Assembly: GCF_001870905.1 (NCBI RefSeq)
Contig: NZ_LNDC01000104.1
Span: 37,157 to 87,580 of the forward strand
Origin: Geitlerinema sp. PCC 9228
Lineage (GTDB): Bacteria > Cyanobacteriota > Cyanobacteriia > Cyanobacteriales > PCC-9228
DNA: 50,424 nucleotides
Reading direction: 5' to 3'
Shown here in pieces: positions 35,325 to 43,774 of the stretch. Numbering within the stretch: the first letter of the stretch is position 1; the number at the start of each line of letters is the position of its first letter. The translations under genes and the position numbers were made by a program. The notes under the pieces were generated by a model. That model was given only the letters and a program-made list of their open reading frames with translations. It was not told where the DNA came from and ran no database searches.

Positions 35325-37139
35325 TTACGAATTCAAAGAATCAATGGGAATTCCCAACCAACGGGAAAAATTCTCCTCTTGTTCGCGATCGCTTTTGGCA
35401 ACTGGTTCGATTTGATAGTTGCTGGGTTGCGGTTCCCCTAATGTTACCGTACAAGTGCGCAACTCATCCTCGTGAAACACCGTTAGCTGCACTTGGTCTC
35501 CTGGCTGATATGCTTGCAGGCGTTCCGGGAGTTGCTGGCTGTTTACCCGAAAACCTTCCAACGCCACCAGTTCGTCGTTGGCGTCGATGCCGGCTTGTTG
35601 TGCGGGTGACCCCAACTCTACAAATTTGATGGTTTCTTTACCATTTTCTGTTGCTGCTGTCAACCCCAAACGCGGCGGTTTGTCGGTGGTGTCTTCCGGT
35701 TTTACCCGCAAACCAAAGGCATGGAGATAGTCATCCAGGGGCAGTTCTTCAGTTCCGTGGATGTAGCGTTGGAAAAACTCATCCATGTCGGTTCCGGCAG
35801 CTTGCGCGATCGCATCTTGCAATTGGGCCGCCGTATAGCCCGTTTCTGACTTGCCAAAATCTTCCCAAAGCGATCGCATCACCGTATCCAGCGATCGCTG
35901 GTTGTTACTATTTTGCCGAATCAGCAAATCCAGCAGCAAGCAAACCAACTCCCCTTTCAAATAATACGAAATCTGGGAATTATCGCTGTTGGCATCCCGG
36001 CGGTATAGCTTAATCCAAGCATCAAAACTAGACTCGCTCACCGGTTGCACCTGACGACCCGGCGTATTCAAAAACCGCGTCACATCCTTGCTCAGCTTAT
36101 CCAAAAATGCCTGAGTGCTGTAAATCCCAGCCCGCAAAGGAATCAGCAAATCGTAATAGCTGGTTGCCCCTTCGCAGAACCACAACGACGGCGTGTAGTT
36201 CTCCTGTTCGTAATCAAACGTTTCCAACTCCTTAGGTCGAATCCGCTTCACATTCCACAGATGGAAGAACTCGTGGGCAACCAACTGCATGAAGCGTTCG
36301 TATTTTTCGCGAACTTGAAAACCCAACCGGGGATAGTTCAACGAACAGCTATTTTTGTGTTCCAAACCGCCAAAACCGGAACCCGATTGATGCAGCAAGA
36401 ATATATAGCGATCGTAAGGCAAACCGCCGTAAATTTGCGCCTCAGTTTGGATAATTTTCTTGGTATCTTCAATAATTTGATGGGGGTCTGCATTGCCCTG
36501 CCCCCAAATCGCCAGTTCGTGGCTTTTGCCCAATACCTCAAATTCGTAGCTGGCGTGGTTGCCAACTTCAAACGGACTATCCACCAGCGTATCGAAATCC
36601 GGGGCTTGATAGGTATGTTCGGCTTTGCCAGCGGTTTCTAGCGGCGTAGTTACCCGCCAGTGGGGATAGGGAGGAACCACACGAATTTGCAAAGGTTGGT
36701 ACTGCCACTGGGGAACGTACAAACACAGCGCCGCTGGATTAAAATAACCGTGGGTCAGGTCCAAATGATTGGTCCGTACCGTAAGTTCGTTGGCATAGAC
36801 CCGATAGCGAATGCGAATGTCATCAACCCCTTCAGTTTGGATTTGCCAGTGGTTTTTGCTGGCTTTGTTCCAAGAGAGTGGCGTTTCTTGGTCTTGGGGG
36901 TCTTCTGGCGTGGCAGCTGCGGCGGTGAAATCTTGTAAATGGCGGGCGTATTCCCGTACCAAATAGGAACCAGGCGTCCATACTGGCATTTTTACATCCA
37001 ATACATCGGACGACCAGCCCCGGATGTGTAGCGTTACCTCAAACAAATGGGTTTCGGGATGGGGCATGGCAACTTGGTATTGGATGGGGGTTGCCACTTG
37101 GAAGGTTTCGCTGGATTTGGTTTTTATCGCTTGAGTCAT
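35325..37139 (-). CDS. M61-family metallopeptidase with PDZ domain
   Basis: The 604-residue protein has an N-terminal beta domain (20-200) and a thermolysin-like catalytic domain with GGLEHKNS (257-264) and zinc site HEFFHLWNVKRIRPKELE (H289, E290, H293). A helical region and a C-terminal PDZ domain (about 500-575, FVELGSPAQQAGIDANDEL) follow. The family includes glycyl aminopeptidases, and all zinc ligands appear to be present. No signal peptide is visible, so it is probably cytosolic. The gene stands alone; its downstream side abuts the 26-bp tandem array. Confidence 0.9.
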   Translation of the reverse strand: MTQAIKTKSSETFQVATPIQYQVAMPHPETHLFEVTLHIRGWSSDVLDVKMPVWTPGSYLVREYARHLQDFTAAAATPEDPQDQETPLSWNKASKNHWQIQTEGVDDIRIRYRVYANELTVRTNHLDLTHGYFNPAALCLYVPQWQYQPLQIRVVPPYPHWRVTTPLETAGKAEHTYQAPDFDTLVDSPFEVGNHASYEFEVLGKSHELAIWGQGNADPHQIIEDTKKIIQTEAQIYGGLPYDRYIFLLHQSGSGFGGLEHKNSCSLNYPRLGFQVREKYERFMQLVAHEFFHLWNVKRIRPKELETFDYEQENYTPSLWFCEGATSYYDLLIPLRAGIYSTQAFLDKLSKDVTRFLNTPGRQVQPVSESSFDAWIKLYRRDANSDNSQISYYLKGELVCLLLDLLIRQNSNNQRSLDTVMRSLWEDFGKSETGYTAAQLQDAIAQAAGTDMDEFFQRYIHGTEELPLDDYLHAFGLRVKPEDTTDKPPRLGLTAATENGKETIKFVELGSPAQQAGIDANDELVALEGFRVNSQQLPERLQAYQPGDQVQLTVFHEDELRTCTVTLGEPQPSNYQIEPVAKSDREQEENFSRWLGIPIDSLNS

Positions 37140-37230
37140 GAACTTTTGTAAACTGGCCTCGGCAACAGCAAAAATCGGCCGGATGGCAGCCGATTTCCTT
37201 TCTGATATTTCTACTGTTACACAAGACGCT

Positions 37231-37914
37231 CTATACGTGTTCTGCCAGATGGTTGAGTTGTTTTAAATTCACCAAATACATGACCTCGCTTTCCACATCG
37301 ATTTTCAGCCAACCCTTGTTGTGCAGCTTTTCGATAATTTGGCTGGTTTGTTCCACGCTAATGTCGGAAACATCTGCCAAATCCTGGTGGGGAATATTAA
37401 AAATTTCTGCCCCTTCTTCGTTGACCTCGCCGTAGTTCTCTGCCAGCCAAACCAACGTATTCGCTAGCTTCACCGCTGGCGGGGTATGGCGCAATAAAAA
37501 ACGCCAGTTGGTTTGACGCAGCCGTCTGACCATTAGCTGCAACATGCGGTGGTGTAGCTGGGCATCTTTGAACAGGGTTTGGATGAACCGCTGGGCTGAT
37601 ACGCTAATTAAATCGACATTCGACAGGGCAATGACATCCGTGGAACGCGGGGATTCGTCGAGGATTGCCATTTCGCCAAAAAAATCTCCACGACCTAAAA
37701 TCGCCAGTGTCACCACCCGGTCTCCGTAAAAACGGCGTACTTTGACCCAGCCAGAGGCAATAAAGTAAACGGCATTCCCCCAAGCGTCTTCCATCAAGAC
37801 GGCACGATTGGCGGGATATTCGTGCTCTACGCTGACAGAAAGCAACCATTCCAAGGTTTCGGGGCTAGCGCTGTTGAAAAGGGGGAAAAGCTCGGTAAAA
37901 GCTTCTGTTTGCAT
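37231..37914 (-). CDS. CRP/FNR-family transcriptional regulator
   Basis: The 227-residue protein has an N-terminal cyclic-nucleotide-type beta roll (15-120, GRGDFFGEMAILDESPRSTD resembling the cNMP-binding cassette GE-A---) and a dimer helix. The C-terminal winged helix-turn-helix reads IPHQDLADVSDISVEQTSQI, then IEKLHNKGWL. The GEMA/PRS cassette suggests that it may really bind a cyclic nucleotide, unlike the 18623 regulator. There is no obvious target site nearby. It is the second CRP-family gene in the window. Confidence 0.88.
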   Translation of the reverse strand: MQTEAFTELFPLFNSASPETLEWLLSVSVEHEYPANRAVLMEDAWGNAVYFIASGWVKVRRFYGDRVVTLAILGRGDFFGEMAILDESPRSTDVIALSNVDLISVSAQRFIQTLFKDAQLHHRMLQLMVRRLRQTNWRFLLRHTPPAVKLANTLVWLAENYGEVNEEGAEIFNIPHQDLADVSDISVEQTSQIIEKLHNKGWLKIDVESEVMYLVNLKQLNHLAEHV

Positions 37915-37992
37915 GAAAAATCGCGAATTCTAGCAATCCGGGTGAGGAAATCCTATATGCCAAATGGGAGGGAAAATGGGAGTTTTGCCCTC

Positions 37993-38604
37993 CTATTCAA
38001 TTTCCCCTATACGATTGGGGGGCCAAAAGCGGATAACGGCACGACCGATAATTTTATCCCGGGGGACAAATCCCCAGTAGTGACTATCATAGCTGTTATT
38101 GCGGTTATCTCCTAGAACAAAATAGGAGTTTTCGGGAACGGTGGTTTTAGGATAGTGGTACAAGGGGTCGCTGGCAACGTATTCCTCGTCGAGGGGTTTG
38201 CCGTTGACGTAAACTCGTCCGTCTTCAATTCTAATAGTATCCCCAGGAAGTCCAATTATGCGTTTGATGAAGGCGTCGTGATAGTTTTTATCTTCCAGTT
38301 TTTCGGTAGGTTTGAAGACCACAATGTCTCCCCGTTGGGGTTTTTGGAAGTTATAGGTGATTTTGTCAACGATTAGGCGGTCGTTGATTTGTAGGGTGGG
38401 TTGCATGGAACCGGAAGGGATGTATCGCGCTTCGGCAACAAAGGTGCGAATGCCGAAAGCCAGCAAGACGCTGAGGGTGAGGGTTTTGACGGTTTCCACC
38501 CAAGGATTTTCTTCGTGACCCTGGGTGTCGTTGGTTGTAGGTTTGGGGTTGTTGGGATTGGGCGAGTTGTGTTGGGACTCTTCTTTTGGTGGTACGCGAC
38601 TCAT
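37993..38604 (-). CDS. lepB: signal peptidase I
   Basis: I start at ATG 38604 (203 residues, MSRVPPKEESQ); the upstream extension is not family-like. It has one N-terminal membrane helix (about 40-57), nucleophile Ser66 in YIPSGSMQPTL, general base Lys114 in DAFIKRIIGLPGD, and the box GDNRNNSYDSHYWGFV. It removes signal peptides from proteins exported to thylakoid lumen or periplasm. Cyanobacteria usually have two paralogues; I cannot tell which this is. Confidence 0.93.
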   Translation of the reverse strand: MSRVPPKEESQHNSPNPNNPKPTTNDTQGHEENPWVETVKTLTLSVLLAFGIRTFVAEARYIPSGSMQPTLQINDRLIVDKITYNFQKPQRGDIVVFKPTEKLEDKNYHDAFIKRIIGLPGDTIRIEDGRVYVNGKPLDEEYVASDPLYHYPKTTVPENSYFVLGDNRNNSYDSHYWGFVPRDKIIGRAVIRFWPPNRIGEIE

Positions 38605-38833
38605 AGACCAAAGGGGTTGTGGAAAGAGAGGACAAGCGTCAAGGAACTGTATCCAACCGGTATATACTACCAATTGATACAACCATCTGGCATTCCCATT
38701 GTATAGCGATCGCGAACCGATTAACTAGATACCATGAATTGGCTTTTGAAAGCGATCGCCTGCTGCCAAAATGGATGTATCCCTATTATTTTAGATACTT
38801 GCCCTTAAAAAACAGGAATTTTAGGAAGGATCC

Positions 38834-40198
38834 ATGAGCTATTCTTCTTCTTCGGCTGGTTTGGTAATCCGCAAAGCCCACATTCTCCTTTCCGATGACA
38901 GTTGGTTGCTGGGAGATGTACAGATTCGCGACGGTCAAATTGTGCGAATTGCTTCCGAAATTGAGGAAACTGACGATGGCGAATTGAATGCGGAAGGCTT
39001 AACGCTGCTGCCTGGGGTTATCGACCCACAGGTTCATTTTCGCGAACCGGGGTTGGAACATAAAGAAGATTTACACAGCGCCAGCCACGCTTGCGCCAAA
39101 GGGGGGGTCACGTCATTTCTGGAAATGCCCAATACCAAACCGATTACCAGTACGCAAGCGGCTTTGGATGACAAACTCCAACGCGCTGCCCAAAAGTCCT
39201 TGGTCAATTATGGCTTTTTTATCGGCGCGACGGGGGAAAATACGGCGGATTTGCTTTCTGTCAATCCCACACCGGGCATTAAAATTTTCATGGGGTCTAT
39301 GAAAGGTGACCTGTTGGTGGATACGGAAGCGGCTTTGGAACCAATTTTTGCCGAAGGGGAACGGTTGATTGCGGTTCATGCGGAAAATCAGGAACGCATC
39401 CGCCAGCGCAAGCAGTTGTTTGCTGGCTTTCACGACCCCAGTTTTCATTCTTTGATTCAAGACAACCAAACGGCGTTGGAAGCGACGCAGTTGGCGTTGA
39501 AACTATCGAAAAAATACCAAAGGCGGCTGCATATTTTGCATTTATCTACCGCCGACGAAGCACAACTGTTGCGCCAGGAAAAACCGGCTTGGGTGACGAC
39601 TGAAGTAACGCCGCAGCATTTGCTGTTGAATACGTCTGCCTACGAAAAATTGGGAACCCTAGCCCAGATGAACCCACCCCTGAAATCGCCGGCGGACAAT
39701 CAAGTTTTGTGGCAAGCTTTATTGGATGGGGTGATTGATTTTATTGCTACCGACCACGCCCCCCATACGCTACAAGAGAAAGCCAAACGCTATCCCGATA
39801 CGCCAGCGGGGATGCCAGGTGTGGAAACGTCGCTGCCGTTGCTGCTAACTCAGGCGATGCAAGGTCGCTGTACGGTGGCGCAGGTGGCAAATTGGATGTC
39901 GAAGGCGGTGGCGAAGGGATACGGTATTCCCAATAAAGGTGCGATCGCGGTTGGTTACGATGCGGATTTGGTTTTGGTGGATTTACAATCGTACTATCCG
40001 GTACGCCGGGAAGGTTTGATGACCCGCTGCGGTTGGAGTCCTTTTGAAGGCTGGAACCTGACGGGATGGCCGGTGACGACTATTGTTGGTGGTGAGGTGG
40101 TTTACGATCGCGGTACATTTCGCGATCGCCCTTGCGGTCAGGCTTTGAGCTTTACTGGGTCCACTCTGTCTGATGCCGAGTCCTCCCAAGATGGTTAA
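38834..40198 (+). CDS. pyrC: dihydroorotase (class I)
   Basis: The 454-residue amidohydrolase has the metal-binding DPQVHFREPG (about 63-72; the usual DxHxH has Gln for the first His, read D-P-Q-V-H-F-R-E-P-G), KIFMGSMKGDL, VHAENQERI, LHLSTADEAQLL and DHAPHTLQEKA. It cyclises carbamoyl-aspartate to dihydroorotate in pyrimidine synthesis. A TAGGAAGGA site precedes the ATG. The Gln in place of the first metal-binding His hints at altered metal binding or a dihydroorotase-like role, so activity should not be taken for granted. Confidence 0.85.
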   Translation: MSYSSSSAGLVIRKAHILLSDDSWLLGDVQIRDGQIVRIASEIEETDDGELNAEGLTLLPGVIDPQVHFREPGLEHKEDLHSASHACAKGGVTSFLEMPNTKPITSTQAALDDKLQRAAQKSLVNYGFFIGATGENTADLLSVNPTPGIKIFMGSMKGDLLVDTEAALEPIFAEGERLIAVHAENQERIRQRKQLFAGFHDPSFHSLIQDNQTALEATQLALKLSKKYQRRLHILHLSTADEAQLLRQEKPAWVTTEVTPQHLLLNTSAYEKLGTLAQMNPPLKSPADNQVLWQALLDGVIDFIATDHAPHTLQEKAKRYPDTPAGMPGVETSLPLLLTQAMQGRCTVAQVANWMSKAVAKGYGIPNKGAIAVGYDADLVLVDLQSYYPVRREGLMTRCGWSPFEGWNLTGWPVTTIVGGEVVYDRGTFRDRPCGQALSFTGSTLSDAESSQDG

Positions 40199-40252
40199 AA
40201 TAGAAAGTACGTTAACGAAACTTCACAATACAGCGCGATAATTTTAAGGAAC

Positions 40253-41146
40253 ATGACAGTAACCAAAACACCTGCAGCCGTGGGCTGGGAAAAATATTCC
40301 TGGATGTGGCAGGGATACCACATTCGCTATACCGTCGTGGGAACGGGGCAGCCTTTGCTGCTGCTACACGGATTTGGCGCTTCCATCGGTCACTGGCGTA
40401 AGAACATCCCGGTGCTTGCCGCACAGGGATATCAAGTTTACGCGATCGATTTGCTGGGATTTGGCGATTCGGACAAGCCAGCCCTGGATTATAGCTTGCA
40501 TTTGTGGCAAGAACTGCTTTGCGATTTTATCAGCGATCGCATTCAACAACCCACGGTCTTCGTCGGTAATTCCATCGGTGCGCTGCTTTCTTTGATGATG
40601 GCAGCGGACTATCCCGAACATACGGCAGGTGTGGTCTTAATCAATGCTGCTGGCGGTTTGAATCATCGCCCGCAAGAATTGAATTTGCCGTTGCGCGTGG
40701 TCATGGGAACTTTTAGCAAAGTTACGCAAGCGCCCGTTATCGGTCCGATGGTCTTCCATCAAATTCGCCAGCGGCATCGCATCCGCCGTACTTTGTATCA
40801 AGTTTATGCCAACCCAGAGGCAGTCACGGAAGAGTTAGTGGACCTATTGTACCAACCTTCCTGCCACGAAGGCGCGCAAAAGGTCTTTGCATCCATTCTC
40901 AACGCGCCTGCCGGTCCCCATCCATCGGAGTTGCTGCCTCAAGTGGACTGTCCTATGCTTGTGTTATGGGGAGAAGACGACCCGTGGACCCCCATCAGCG
41001 GTTCTGCGATTTATCAGAAACTTGCCCAAGAAAAGGATGCGGTGGATTTCTTTTCTATCCCACAAGCCGGTCACTGTCCCCACGACGAACAACCAGATAC
41101 GGTGAACGGATATATTGTAGACTGGCTAGCGGCGCATTTCGCGTAG
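40253..41146 (+). CDS. alpha/beta-fold hydrolase
   Basis: The 297-residue protein has the oxyanion region LLLLHGFGASIGHW (36-49), LLGFGDSDKP, nucleophile Ser107 in VGNSIGALLS, acid Asp in WGEDDPWTP (about 243) and catalytic His in QAGHCPHDEQPD (about 275). The sequence style matches plant-like and cyanobacterial hydrolases related to chlorophyll or pheophytin dephytylation and menaquinone synthesis, but the substrate cannot be read from it. It starts 54 bp after pyrC. A common transcript is possible but unproven. Confidence 0.85.
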   Translation: MTVTKTPAAVGWEKYSWMWQGYHIRYTVVGTGQPLLLLHGFGASIGHWRKNIPVLAAQGYQVYAIDLLGFGDSDKPALDYSLHLWQELLCDFISDRIQQPTVFVGNSIGALLSLMMAADYPEHTAGVVLINAAGGLNHRPQELNLPLRVVMGTFSKVTQAPVIGPMVFHQIRQRHRIRRTLYQVYANPEAVTEELVDLLYQPSCHEGAQKVFASILNAPAGPHPSELLPQVDCPMLVLWGEDDPWTPISGSAIYQKLAQEKDAVDFFSIPQAGHCPHDEQPDTVNGYIVDWLAAHFA

Positions 41147-41160
41147 TTGGTTATAACGAC

Positions 41161-41297
41161 CGTAGGGGCAGCGCCCCCGTGCCTGCCCCGTTCAAACAGC
41201 AGCGCCCCCGTGCCTGCCCCGTTCAAAACAGCAGCGCCCCCGTGCCTGCCCCGTTCAAAACAGCAGCGCCCCCGTGCCTGCCCCGTTCAAAACAGCA
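41161..41297. repeat. 32-bp tandem array, four units
   Basis: Units beginning GCGCCCCCGTGCCTGCCCCG, followed by TTCAAAACAGCA, start at 41171, 41202, 41234 and 41266 (spacing 31, 32, 32). The shared core CCCCCGTGCCTGCCCC is the reverse complement of the core of the 26-bp array at 35150-35310. The array lies between the hydrolase and msrA and ends about 35 bp before the msrA start. Confidence 0.8.
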
Positions 41298-41332
41298 ATT
41301 GATACGGTGCGTTCTCAGGTATGTATGATAGT

Positions 41333-41821
41333 ATGGATTTAGAAAAAGCAACATTTGGTGCTGGTTGTTTTTGGGGAGTAGAAGAACATTTCCGCCAACT
41401 TCCTGGTGTTGTCAATACATCCGTAGGCTATATGGGCGGTCATTTCCCCAATCCTTCTTATTTGGATGTGTGTGCGCGCATTACCGGTCACGCGGAAGTG
41501 GTTCAGGTGGAATACGACCCGCAGCAGATAAGTTACGAAGAGTTGTTGCAGGTGTTTTGGCAGATTCACGACCCTACCAGTATAAATCGACAAGGCAGCG
41601 ATCGCGGCGAACAGTATCGCTCGGTTATTTTTTACCATACCCCAGAACAACGGAAATTGGCACAGGCTTCCAAACAGCGATTGCAGCAGGTCGAAGGCTA
41701 CGATAAGGAGATTGTCACGCAAATCGAACCGGCGACGGAATACTATCTCGCTGAAGAGGAACACCAGCAATATTGGGAGAAGAAGAAACGAAAAGCCTCT
41801 CGCTCTGGGAAGTCTGGGTAA
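41333..41821 (+). CDS. msrA: peptide methionine sulfoxide reductase MsrA
   Basis: From ATG 41333 (162 residues; ATG 41321 is an alternative) the protein has catalytic Cys12 in TFGAGCFWGVEEHF. It also shows TSVGYMGGHFPNPSYLDVC, HAEVVQVEYDP, LLQVFWQIHDPTSINRQGSD and RGEQYRSVIFY. This is standard MsrA. It reduces methionine-S-sulfoxide in proteins using thioredoxin and protects against oxidative damage. No C-terminal recycling cysteines are obvious in the last 40 residues (EEEHQQYWEKKKRKAS). Confidence 0.95.
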   Translation: MDLEKATFGAGCFWGVEEHFRQLPGVVNTSVGYMGGHFPNPSYLDVCARITGHAEVVQVEYDPQQISYEELLQVFWQIHDPTSINRQGSDRGEQYRSVIFYHTPEQRKLAQASKQRLQQVEGYDKEIVTQIEPATEYYLAEEEHQQYWEKKKRKASRSGKSG

Positions 41822-42028
41822 TTGTTTGTTCTGCTATTGTACTTCTTTTGTACCAACAAATTACTATTTTTGGGCAGGTTAGATGTTTAGGATGGGGCAG
41901 CTCCGACGGTGCCCCCCTTCGCGCAGGTGCCCAACCAAAAATTTTTTTCTTTTGGTTTTTTTGTCCTGCCGGCTATGTCTACTTTTTATTTTATGGGAAT
42001 TTTCCCGATTTGTCAAGGATGCGGACAA

Positions 42029-43138
42029 TTATGAGTTCAAAGATGGGTAGATGGTTTTTCCCGTATCTGGGTCGAACAGAAATAGCTTTTCTGAAGGAAA
42101 TGATACCAACAAGCGATCGCCTGGTTGCGGGAAATAGGCAGCATCCACTTGTACGTTCAGGGATTGGGGATTGCCGGGGATGCCAGCGCGGATGAGGGTT
42201 TCGCGACCCAAAGGTTCTACCACTTGTACGGACAAGGATAGCACGTTTTCCCCGGGCGTATCGCAAATTTGGACATGTTCCGGGCGAATTCCCACTTCTA
42301 GAGTTTTCTGGGGATGGGAATGGATGGCGGCGGCGAGGTGGTCCGCTACGGGCAGGCAAGCCGTACCGTCGTTGCTGGTAAAATAAAAATAATTCTTGTG
42401 ATATTGGACTGGTAACACGTTCATGGGGGGACTGCCAAGAAATTTCGCCACCATGCGATTGGCTGGTCGTTCGTAAACGCTTTGCGGCGTACCGATTTGC
42501 TGGATTTTCCCCTGGTCTAACACCACCATACGGTCGGCGAGGGTCATGGCTTCTATTTGATCGTGGGTTACGTAAATGGTAGTAATGCCTAAAGCGGCGT
42601 GGAGTTGTTTTAATTCTGCTCTGGTATCGTCTCGCAGTTGCGCGTCTAAATTCGATAGGGGTTCATCTAACAAGAATACACGAGGTTGGCGCGCGATCGC
42701 ACGTCCCAAAGCCACCCGTTGTTGCTGACCCCCAGAAAGCTGCCGGGGTTTGCGGTCGAGGAGGTGTTGTATATTTAAAATTTGCGCCACTTCCTGAATG
42801 CGTTTGTCGATGGTTTCTTTGGCAACGCCACGCATCCGCAAACCAAACCCAATATTTTTGGCAACACTCATGTGGGGATATAGGGCATAATTTTGGAAAA
42901 CCATAGCCACATCCCGCTGCCTGCCAGGAATGTCGTTCATGCACCGATTGTCGATATATATATTGCCAGAACTCGGCGCATCCAACCCAGCAATGGTTCG
43001 CAAAATGGTGGATTTGCCGCAGCCAGACGGACCCACCAACACCCACAACTCGCCTTGACCAACGGTAAAATTAATATGTTCGACAGCGGTATAGTCGCCA
43101 AATCGCCGGCTGATATTTTCCAAACGAACGCTAGACAT
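42029..43138 (-). CDS. ABC transporter ATP-binding protein (sugar/polyol type, MalK/UgpC-like)
   Basis: The 369-residue protein has Walker A GPSGCGKST (36-44), Q-loop VFQNYALYPHMSV, signature LSGGQQQRVALGRA, Walker B VFLLDEPLSNLDAQLR, H-loop YVTHDQIEAM and a C-terminal TOBE/MalK-like regulatory domain (about 235-365). The subgroup energises uptake of sugars, glycerol-3-phosphate or compatible solutes. No permease or binding protein is adjacent, so it is probably a shared, orphan ATPase as in several cyanobacteria. The HD-domain gene overlaps its start by 8 bp, implying co-transcription. Confidence 0.9.
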   Translation of the reverse strand: MSSVRLENISRRFGDYTAVEHINFTVGQGELWVLVGPSGCGKSTILRTIAGLDAPSSGNIYIDNRCMNDIPGRQRDVAMVFQNYALYPHMSVAKNIGFGLRMRGVAKETIDKRIQEVAQILNIQHLLDRKPRQLSGGQQQRVALGRAIARQPRVFLLDEPLSNLDAQLRDDTRAELKQLHAALGITTIYVTHDQIEAMTLADRMVVLDQGKIQQIGTPQSVYERPANRMVAKFLGSPPMNVLPVQYHKNYFYFTSNDGTACLPVADHLAAAIHSHPQKTLEVGIRPEHVQICDTPGENVLSLSVQVVEPLGRETLIRAGIPGNPQSLNVQVDAAYFPQPGDRLLVSFPSEKLFLFDPDTGKTIYPSLNS

Positions 43139-43709
43139 TTTCGGTTTGCGCTACCAATTTTTGCAAGTCTACAACCGTACGCGCCAATTCTTCCACCAAA
43201 GGAGAATTGTCATGGCTGCGAAAAGCAGCTACTACGGATTGATAGTACCACAGGGTACCGTCGCGACCTCCTTTAAACCGCTGCCAAATGGCTTCCCCTA
43301 GCTGGCGGTAGTCAGCAACAATGGAACGCGCGTTGTGTATTTTATCCGCCAAACCAACCAAACGCCCAGACGAACTTAAATGGGGGATACTGTTAATATA
43401 AGCCTGTTTGCGATCGCGCCAAGGAGGTTTGGGGGTAACATCGCTTTCGGTACACTCGTCTACAATGGCGGCTACCTTATCGCCAAACCGCTGGCGAATA
43501 CGATCTCGAATTGTAGCACCGCCGCAGTCTTCAATGGCATCGTGTAAAAGTGCGGCAATGGCTTCGTCTTCGTTGCCACCGGCATCCAAAACAATGCTGG
43601 TCACCCCCAGCAGGTGGCTAACGTAGGGAACTCCAGACCCCTTGCGTTTTTGGTTGGCGTGGAGTTCGCTGGCGTAGGTTAAAGCGTCGGTAAACCGTTG
43701 CGAAAGCAT
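43131..43709 (-). CDS. HD-domain phosphohydrolase (SpoT/RelA-like N-terminal type)
   Basis: The 192-residue protein from ATG 43709 has the HD superfamily signature: His32 in VSHLLGV, His56-Asp57 in IAALLHDAIEDCGG, and a late Asp in LADKIHNARSI. This matches (p)ppGpp hydrolase-type HD domains without synthetase or ACT parts. It may be a small alarmone hydrolase (MESH1-like) or act on another nucleotide. Its 3' end overlaps the ABC ATPase gene. It is divergent from the next gene. Confidence 0.85.
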   Translation of the reverse strand: MLSQRFTDALTYASELHANQKRKGSGVPYVSHLLGVTSIVLDAGGNEDEAIAALLHDAIEDCGGATIRDRIRQRFGDKVAAIVDECTESDVTPKPPWRDRKQAYINSIPHLSSSGRLVGLADKIHNARSIVADYRQLGEAIWQRFKGGRDGTLWYYQSVVAAFRSHDNSPLVEELARTVVDLQKLVAQTENV

Positions 43710-43774
43710 AAATTGGACAATTGACAGCAAAAATTATTGGTTTTCCTACCCAAAATCTACGATAAAGACGTAGG

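Noticed and set aside
41171-41297. Possible CRISPR array with 32-bp repeats
   Set aside because: The copies are contiguous, without spacers between them; this is a minisatellite.
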